The translations under genes were made by a program, and so were the position numbers. From Plantago major (lineage: Eukaryota > Streptophyta > Magnoliopsida > Lamiales > Plantaginaceae): a DNA stretch of 64,000 nt. Below the pieces are notes generated by a model. That model was given only the letters and a program-made list of their open reading frames with translations, made no database searches and was not told the origin of the DNA. The stretch covers positions 1,261,265-1,325,264 of the forward strand of contig CM048840.1 of NCBI GenBank assembly GCA_026545765.1, in the 5' to 3' direction. Numbering within the stretch: the stretch's first letter is position 1; each line of letters begins with the position of its first letter. Positions 56,607 through 64,000 of the stretch are shown here, one piece after another.

Positions 56607-59600
56607 ATGAATCCCGATCGTTCATGGATGTACCGTCGCATAGTTAATGGCAGAATTCAGTCTAGTTTTGTGGAAGGGGTTGAATCCTTCATCACTTTTG
56701 AGCTTACACAAACTACTTGTTTGAGTGGGGGGAAGATGAAGTGCCCTTGCAATGCGAACAAATGTAGGAATAAATAATTTTTGCCTCCTGAAACGGTAGT
56801 GGAGCACTTGAAACGTAAGGGGTTCGTGTCTCAGTATGAGGTATGGTGTTATCATGGTGAGACACGAGCATCGTTCATGGATTATGAGCATCTCTTAAAG
56901 CGTAAAAGGAAGGAGAAAAATGTGATTGGAAGTACTCAAAATACGTCTACATCTGATGCTAATTATGATCATGAATGGATGGAGCAAATGGTGTATGATG
57001 TTGCGGGTCCAGAGTTCATGGACACCAGGGAGCTAGTAACCGAGGGGGATGTGGAGGAGCCTCTGAATCCTGCGGATCAGGGGTCCTTTGACTTTCTGGA
57101 ATAGCAAAGAAGCCGATTTATCCGGGGTGTAGGCTCAGGGAGTTGTCTTTGTTGGCTCGGCTAATGAGTTGTAAGGCTAATGGCCAGCAATCTGAAGCGA
57201 GCTTCAATGAATGGGTACAAGTAATGTCGGATCTTTGTCCTGAAGAAAACCTAGTTCCCACCAACTTTTACCAGGCGAAGAAAAAGATGCGGGGGATGGG
57301 GTTGCCCATGGAAACCATAGATTGTTGTGAGGATATGTGCATGATCTATTGGGGGGAGGATAAAGATCTACTGAAGTTCAAGTTCTGTGGTAAGGACCGG
57401 TACAAGCGTTACAAGGAGGGGGCTGCAAAGAAACGTCAGAAGAAAAATCTACCACATAAGAAAATATGGTATTTTCCTCTAGCACCTCGTTTGAAGAGGT
57501 TGTACGCTTCAAGGAGCGAGTAATCCCGGAAGAGGGCAGAATGGAGCATCCATCAGACTCACCCGCATGGAAACAGTTCGATAAGACCTACCCGGAGTTT
57601 GCAGCCGAGCCTAGAAATGTACGCTTGGGGCTTTGTACGGATGGTTTTAACCCGTTTGGAAATGACCGGAAGTATTCTTGTTAGCCAGTCATACTGACAC
57701 CGTACAACCTGCCCCCCGGTGAGTGCATGAAGGAACCATTCATGTTCTTGACTGTGTTGGTGCCCGGGCCAGATGATCCGTCACAGAAGCTGGATGTGTT
57801 CTTGCAGCCCCTAATCAAGGAGCTGATTGAGTTTTGGGAAAATGGTATCCCGGCATATGATGTGTCAACGAAGAAGAACTTTACATTGAGAGCAGCATTA
57901 TTGTGGACTGTGAGTGATTTTCCTGCGTACTCCATGATATCTGGAAGGAAAACCGTGGGCTTTAATGCATGTCCACATTGTATGGAAGACACTGATGCAT
58001 TTAGACTGAAGGAGAGCGGAAAGGAATGTTGGTTTGACTGTCATCGTAGATTTCTACCAAAGGACCATACGTCAGAAGAACAAGACTCAATTCTTGAAAA
58101 CAAAGTAGTGAATAAAGGCGCCGAGACAACTTCAAAAGTGTAAATACTTGCGGAGATAGATAGGCTGGGTCTTATGAAAGTGACTGAAGTTGGGTCGGAG
58201 AAGCATAACGAGAAAATTAGCAAAAATTTTGGATGGAAGAAGAGAAGCATCTTCTGTGACTTGCCTTATTGGAGCAGTCTTCTTATACGTCACAACTTGG
58301 ATTTCATGCACATTGAGAAAAACGTGTTCGAGAACTTATTCAACACGATTTGCAACATTCCCGGAAAAACAAAGGACACCCCTAAATCTAGAGCCGAGTT
58401 GGATACATTGTGTAAAAGTCCCGAGTTGACAAAGCAGAATGATAAGGGGCAGTGGCCCAAGGCATGCTACACAATTGACACTGAATCTAGGAACAAACTA
58501 TTTGATTGGGAGAGGGGATTGAAGTTCCCCGACAATTACGCCTCGAAGTTGGGGCGGTGTGTGGATGTGAAGAGGACAAAGATGTACGGGATGAAGAGCC
58601 ACGATTGTCATGTGTAATGTGTTCATGGAGAGGCTTCTCCCTGTTGCATTTCGAGAAATGCTACCTAAACCTATATGGATTGCGATCACCGAGCTGAGCA
58701 TATTTTTCAAGAATTTATGCTCAAGGGTGCTTGACGATGAAGTGTTACCAAATCTTGAAAGAAACATACCATTGATTCTATGTAAGCTCGAGCGTATCTT
58801 TCCTCCGAGCTTCTTTGATTCTATGGAGCACTTGCCGGTTCACCTCCCACATGAAGCGAGGCTTGCTGGACCGGTTCAGTATCGATGGATGTATCCATTC
58901 GAGAGGTGTGTAATCAAGGCAATCATTTACTTATAAAGTCTGAATTGTCCCAAGTTACATTGTGTTACATCAACATATATGCATTACAGGTACTTGGGGA
59001 AATTGAAGAGGTATGTCAGCAACAAAGGCAAGCCTGAGGGATCGATGGCCAATGCCTATGTGCGAGAGGAAGCTGCAACCTTCTGCTCCTATTACTTTGG
59101 GGACCATGTCCCGACGAAGGCATCTAGGCCGTCCAGAAACGCAGACACATTTGAAGTTCAAGAGGATGATGACGTTTCCATTTCAATTTTTAGGGTCTCA
59201 AGGAGACCTATTGGAGAAGAAAAGACAGAATGGCTGACGGATAAGGAGCTGAAGGCAGCCACATATTATGTCCTCTCGAACTGTGCTCAAGTTGACAAAT
59301 TTATGGAGATTTATGCTCGGTGAGTAGCTTTCTTACGCTAACACATGGATTTTAACTTCTAACTACTATATATATATATCTAATCATGTAATCGTGTCCA
59401 CAACCTTTTCAGAGAGAAGAATCCAACAATGGCAGATGACGTAATTGAAGAACTGCTTCAAGAGAAGTTGGAAACAGAATTTGCAGATTGGTTCAAGGAG
59501 TACGTACGAAATCCTGTCAACAAAGTCACATGTCCTTACTTAGAATCTCTAGCAGAGGGATCAAACAGAAAGGTCTCCACATTCTCATCGTACATAGTAA

Positions 59601-60146
59601 ATGGCCTTAGGTTTCACACAATTGAGTCTAACACCGCCATGGCCACAAGCAATTCTGGGGTGTGTGTCAGGGGGCAAGATCAAGATGCAACTGATGATTT
59701 GTATGATTTCTACGGGAACCTGAGACGAATTGTGCGACTTGAATATCTGGGGTTTCCTTTGAAAAGAACCTTTATGTTTGATGTTGACTGGTATGATCCT
59801 ACTCCAAGTGGTACGAAGAAACACGAGCTCTATCAGATGGTAGAAATTAACCATAGGAAGAGGTATCGTACTAAGTATGAACCGTTTATCTTGGCGACTC
59901 AAGCACACCAGGTGGTGTTTATTGAATATCCAAGCCTCAAACGCGATAAGGCGAACTGGTTGGCTGCGATGCATATACAGGCCCGCTCCAGAGTAGAGTA
60001 CATTGATAAGGACGACTCAATTACCAACTCGTATCAAGAAGAGGTCGTCGATCAAATAGCGAGAAAGCCTGTACAAGCTGATGATGAGTTCATAGACCTG
60101 CATGAAGACCAATTTATAGACTTAACAATAGCCGAGGAGGACGAGG
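56607..60146 (+). pseudogene. CACTA TNPD-type transposase, broken
   Basis: Transposase_21-type protein. The start at the ATG at 56607 (MNPDRSWMYRRIVNGRIQSS) matches the TNPD N-terminus and CPC-C zinc cluster. Core blocks follow: MEHPSDSPAWKQFDKTYPEF, LRLGL-like VRLGLCTDGFNPFG, PDDPSQKLDVFLQPLIKEL, FPAYSMISG, HNLDFMHIEKNVFENL. DUF4218-like (58610-59330) and DUF4216-like (59414-60146) parts come next, with introns at about 58907-58989 and 59322-59413. Damage: in-frame stops at 56775, 57682 (TGG to TAG) and 58141 (CAA to TAA if the ancestor had Q); frameshifts near 57110 and 57510; and a 7-bp insertion near 58611 after HDCHV. Confidence 0.9.
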
Positions 60147-60311
60147 GTATGTGTGTATTGTATGCTTAGTTGTTATGTGTATATATGCTTAGTTGTTGAT
60201 TATCATTACTTTTTGTGCGTTAATATATGTCAAATGTGTATGTTTTACATGCATATTCATGTATTCTTTACTAACACATTTTTTCCTGCAATTTCTTATA
60301 TGCTCTTGCAG

Positions 60312-62351
60312 ATGCCGCGCCAAAGGAAGTCGACATACCTTCCTCCCGGGTGTAGGGGTGCTAGTCCAGCGGGTTCTAGTAGTACACCAGTGAGTCATGG
60401 TACTAGTCCTCTCGTTGGATACGACATTGGTGGGAGCAGCAGCCAGTCTCAGGTACCAGAGACTCCACCGGCCTACACGGCACATGCTCCTGGTGACTAC
60501 CCCTCTGAAGGGTGTCCCTACCTAACGTTGACGGACGGTACTACATTCCAGGGGAAGTCGGTGCTGTTCCCCAACGGCAGGAACAAGTAAGTAATGCATA
60601 TGTAGAACATACACTTCAGATAAATATATGTTACATGATTTTACTAATGAATATTCGTTTCTTATTTGTCTCATTGATAACAGGTTTTGGCCACCGGATG
60701 CCTCGGACAAACTAGGCAAAATCTTCAGGGGGAGGAGGAAGATGCCGGGACAGGGAGGCGAGAAGTGGTCAAACGTCCCGGACCGGATGAAGCACTTTTA
60801 CTTCGACGAGCTGCGGGTAAGCTTAAATGTTACAATGAATGCTTTATTTGTTCTTTTAATCATTGTGTTAATATGTGTGGTATGTTAGCCACTGAACTTG
60901 GGTGATATGTTAGTCACCATTGTGTTAATCAATTTTAGGACAATTTGAGTGGTATGTTACCACTAAGCTTGTTTTGATGTGTTAGTCACCATTCATGAAC
61001 TTGTTGTGTCATTTGAGTGGTATGTTAGCCACTGAACTTGGGTGATATGTTAGTCACCATTGTGTTAGTCAATTTTAGGACAATTTGAGTGGTATGTTAC
61101 CACTAAGCTTGTTTTGATGTGTTAGTCACCATTCATGAACTTGTTGTGTCATTTGAGTGGTATGTTAGCCACTAAACTTGGGTGATATGTTGGTATTTAT
61201 TCATGAACTTATTGCACACAATTTGAGTGGTATGTTAGCCACTAAACTTGGATGATATGTTGGTATTTATTCATGAACTTATTGCACACAATTTGAGTGG
61301 TATGTTAGCCACTAAACTTGGTGTTATATTTAAATTGTTATCTTTCTTTAAACTTGTGTAATTTTTACTTTGAATGGAATTGTTGTAGAAGGACTACTAC
61401 ATTCCCAATGCCCTGGTGTCCCAGTTGTACTCCGTTTTCGAGCTTTAGGGCCAGACATCTATAGGAAAATGGTTTACAAAATGAAGGAGACACTCAGACA
61501 ACCAACTTGGGTGGGGGATGACGAGTGGGCACTTTGGGAGGCGTATTGGAATGATCCCTTCGTACAGGATCAAGCGTACAAGAACAGACAAAACCGTTTA
61601 TCTGAGCCGCGAGATGGTATGGACACTGCCAAATATCACTATGGGTCGCGAGCTGTTGTTACAGATCACGTGATGGAGGTTAGTAAATATGTTGTTTATG
61701 ACTTGGAATATGATACATAACTGTTTTTTGCTTTCATTTCAATCAACTAACTACTTGTTTGCACATATGTTTTTTCAGGCCAATAGAGGCCAGCCGAAGA
61801 GTGCTCTGTACCACTTCAAGAAGGTTAAGCTGAAGAATGGCATCTGGACTGACGTGAGGGCCGAGCGTATTGCGGTACGTTTCTTTCTTAAGGTTAACAT
61901 TTGTATTTGAGTATTTTAAAGTGATTCGTAAAATTGCATCTCATTTCGTATGCAACCAACAATTGCAGAGTGAGGTCGAGAGGAGGATGGACGAGAGGAT
62001 GATCGACGGTCATGAGCTGAGCTGTCAATTGAAGAGCAAGACCAGATCTTCTTCGAGGTCAATCCAATGGACAGCAAGGGTCGAATGTATGGATTGGGAA
62101 GTTTGGGCCCTTCCATGAGTTCTGGTAGCTTCTCAGTGTCCCAGGGATCAGGATCGCGATCTAATCTCTACACACAGGACCAGGTTCAAGAGATGATGAC
62201 TCCTCTCCACCAGGAAATAGCTACGACCAAGGCAGCTTACGAGCAAGTGCTTGAGGAACAGGCTCGTATGGCTCAGCGGATGGACGCTTTGACCCAAATG
62301 TTCAGCACTTCTTCCCAGTCTCACCTACTGCCTCCTCCCGATTATTCTTAG
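60312..62351 (+). pseudogene. CACTA second gene, TNPA/Transposase_24-like
   Basis: Probable exons: 60312-60588 (MPRQRKSTYLPPGCRG, Pro/Ser-rich), 60684-60816 (RFWPP-type FWPPDASDKLGKIFRGRR), 61389-about 61678, about 61779-61873, and about 61969-62351, which ends PDYS with a coiled-coil-like QEMMTPLHQEIATTKAAYEQ. WNDPFVQDQAYKNRQNR resembles the W..D..F......N..NR block of plant transposase_24. Near 61445 the frame slips between VFEL and RALGPDIYRKM, and another slip lies near 62030. TNPA-like function in binding the subterminal repeats is inferred from position. Confidence 0.7.
60877..61340 (+). repeat. 70-bp minisatellite in a CACTA intron
   Basis: Copies of GAGTGGTATGTTAGCCACT start near 60877, 60949, 61017, about 61087, 61157, 61227 and 61297. 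The first four form two 140-bp dimers (A-B, A-B) and the last three are 70-bp monomers, so there is higher-order structure. It occupies nearly the whole intron between the second and third TNPA exons. Confidence 0.9.
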
Positions 62352-62539
62352 TTACATCAGACTTATTATGGACTTGTTATGGATAATTTGACACTATTTC
62401 ACCTTCTTCTTGTTTCGGATAATTTATATTGTTTCGGATATATTAATGCAATTTAATTGTTTCGGGTATATTATCTATGATTATATTATGTGAAAAAATA
62501 GGTGAAATGTGAAACAGAAATATTAAAAAAAAAATCAAA

Positions 62540-62924
62540 CAGTGAATTTAGCGACGGAAAAAATCCGTCGCTAAATTCACGAACTAAGGGCGAATTAGCC
62601 CATTGAATTTAGCGACGGATTTTTTTCCGTCGCTAAATGTCAAGCGAACTAAGTGCGGATTAGTGGTGGAATTTAGCGACGGAAACAATCCGTCGCTAAT
62701 TGGCGACGGATAAGTAATCCGTCACCAATTCGGACGGACTGGTCAACGGATTAATCCGTCGCCAGTTCGTCGTTATTTAGAGACGGAATACTTATCCGTC
62801 GCCAAAAAAATAGTGACGATTGGTTTGGAGACGGGGGATTATCCGTCGCTAAGGATTTAGCGAGGGATCGGCACAGCTTTAGCGATGGAATTATCCGTCG
62901 CTAAAACTGGTTTTTTTTGTAGTG
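62540..62924. repeat. Right subterminal TAGCGACGGA repeat block of CACTA
   Basis: About eleven exact GCGACGGA/TCCGTCGC motifs, arranged as short hairpins with 3-10 bp loops, for example TTTAGCGACGGA with its inverse at 62548-62575, plus degenerate copies. It ends at the TIR. Confidence 0.85.
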
Positions 62925-63172
62925 AAGGCAAGATCCGCCACTCATCATAGGTCATTCGTGGAAATGTGCTTAGTCAAGGTCCTTCTGGAAATATAGTCCG
63001 TCACTAAGGAGAGGTCCGCCGCTCATCGTAGGTCATGCGTGAAAATGTGCTTAGTCAAGTGGTCCTTCTGGAAATATAGTCTGTCACTAAGGCAAGGCCC
63101 GCCACTTATCATAGGTCCTTCGTGGAAATATGCTTAGTCAAGTGGTCCTTATGAAAATATAGTCCGTCTCTG
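62925..63172 (+). repeat. 82-bp tandem repeat hosting the CACTA insertion
   Basis: Three direct copies starting at AAGG 62925, 63006 and 63089 (81 and 83 bp apart). Each holds TCCGCC, CATAGGTC-like, GTGCTTAGTCAAG and GGAAATATAGTCCGTC. The segment before the CACTA (55501-55514) is the end of the preceding unit, so the element sits at the CACTAAGG junction of the array. Confidence 0.85.
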
Positions 63173-63187
63173 GAGTACTTGGTTATC

Positions 63188-64000
63188 TGATGAGACTATA
63201 ATTTAGAGTCTCATTTGGTCCTTTTTAGCAGTCTTTGTTCGTAGTTTTATAGTGTTTTTGTGCGTTTTTATGTTTGGTATTTTGTTTGTGTTTTGTAAGA
63301 TTTTTGTGTTCTAGAGTGAAAACTATGGTTCTAGAGCTTTGAATTTGGAGTAACTGGGCGAAGACGGAAGTGGATTCGGAGTTCGGACGAAGATTTGAGA
63401 GCCGTTTTAGCGAGACTTGCAAAAGTGAAGATTTATGGAGCAGTCTAGCCATTTTGGACATAACTCTCTCATATGATGTCCGATTGACCTGATCGCGGTG
63501 GCCATGCAAAGATAATTCAAAGGTCTACAACTTTCGCTTTGGAATTATTGGAAAATTCTGTCTGTAGAAAAAGTTACAAAGGTTTTAAGATCGCCGCGGC
63601 GAAATTTCCCGAAGCAAAAAGAAGGCTTAACGATGTTTCTCGCCGCGGCGAGATTTGCATGGGCGATTTCTGGCCGAATTCTGGACGGATTTTCTTCGTT
63701 TTTTCTCCTATAAATAGATTTCTTTTACCATAACTTCAATCATAACTTATTCTAAACCCTATTTGGGACCTAAGAACCCTAGTTTATCATCGATTGATCT
63801 TTGGAGCTTGGTTTTCATCTTGTAAGAATCATCGACATCGAATTCTTGGTAATTTATTGATAACTGTCTATTGCTTATCTACAATTCTTTATTTTCTTCT
63901 GTTTATCGAATTGTATGATCTTGCATGCGATTATCACCATGTTTATTCTCTGCGTATTCAATACCATGCCTTCTTTCGTCTTCGATTCCATCATGAGTAG
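63188..64000 (+). repeat. Second Athila-type LTR, cut by window edge
   Basis: Starts TGATGAGAC and runs in parallel with the reverse complement of the 29.7-38.0 kb LTRs: TGGTC-TTTTTAGC, TTTTGTTTGTGTTTTGTA and two GC palindromes (TCGCCGCGGCGA at 63591-63602, CTCGCCGCGGCGAG at 63639-63652). Orientation is plus, so coding sequence would lie to the right, outside the window. Sequence divergence from the nested element is clear, so it is a family relative and not a recent copy. Confidence 0.82.

Larger units (their letters stand above)
55515..62924 (+). mobile_element. Full-length CACTA (En/Spm) transposon, decayed
   Basis: 7410 bp, opening CACTACAAGAAAT and closing TTTTTTTTGTAGTG, with the 3-bp duplication AAG at 55512-55514 and 62925-62927. 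It carries a TNPD-type transposase pseudogene and a TNPA-like second gene on the plus strand. Subterminal regions hold about ten exact TAGCGACGGA/TCCGTCGCTA motifs on each side. Multiple stops and frameshifts make it non-autonomous. The termini look intact, so it might still be mobilised in trans. Confidence 0.95.

Noticed and set aside
60852..60905. Small ORFs extending into the TNPA intron
   Set aside because: They read through a good GTAAG donor into the 70-bp minisatellite.

Overview
This window is plant nuclear DNA. It has GT-AG introns, AT-rich spacers and several superfamilies of plant transposons. The gene at 6.2-7.4 kb is very close to Antirrhinum DIVARICATA, which suggests an asterid, probably Lamiales. 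Lineage is inferred from that one gene.

Layout. 1-3.3 kb: 3' half of a decayed Ty1/copia element. 4.0-4.3 kb: a TRIM. 6.2-7.4 kb: an intact two-exon DIVARICATA-like MYB gene (+). 9.6-15.1 kb and 19.0-25.7 kb: two intact nine-exon GH3 beta-glucosidase/exoglucanase paralogs (-), 599 codons each. Between them lies a PIF/Harbinger element (15.8-18.7 kb) inserted in a truncated 3' piece of an endo-mannanase gene. 26-41.5 kb: a TE block with a PIF-like MITE, a complete copia element (27.1-40.8 kb, TSD CAATG) split by a complete Athila-type gypsy element (29.7-38.0 kb, TSD TAAGT), then a TRIM mosaic. 41.8-43.3 kb: intact four-exon GH5 endo-beta-mannanase (-). 44.7-51.3 kb: a five-exon gene (-) for a plant-specific membrane-anchored acidic protein, with a MULE in intron 3. 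52.5-54.3 kb: hAT-type elements. 55.5-62.9 kb: a full-length decayed CACTA element inserted in a short tandem array. 63.2 kb to the end: the start of a second Athila-type LTR.

History read from the sequence. The GH3 gene and the last part of the mannanase gene were duplicated in tandem. The distal breakpoint lies inside mannanase exon 4, so unit A kept only a mannanase fragment. Later insertions can be dated relative to this event because the other unit often shows the empty site.

Most striking biology. GH3 copy B keeps its catalytic acids but has lost both tryptophans that form the +1 substrate clamp in barley ExoI (W286C, W434F). Copy A keeps both. The two GH3 genes and the mannanase together form a small cluster of cell-wall or oligosaccharide hydrolases. 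The Harbinger element also carries an intact 194-codon ORF of unknown family beside a transposase with three stops.
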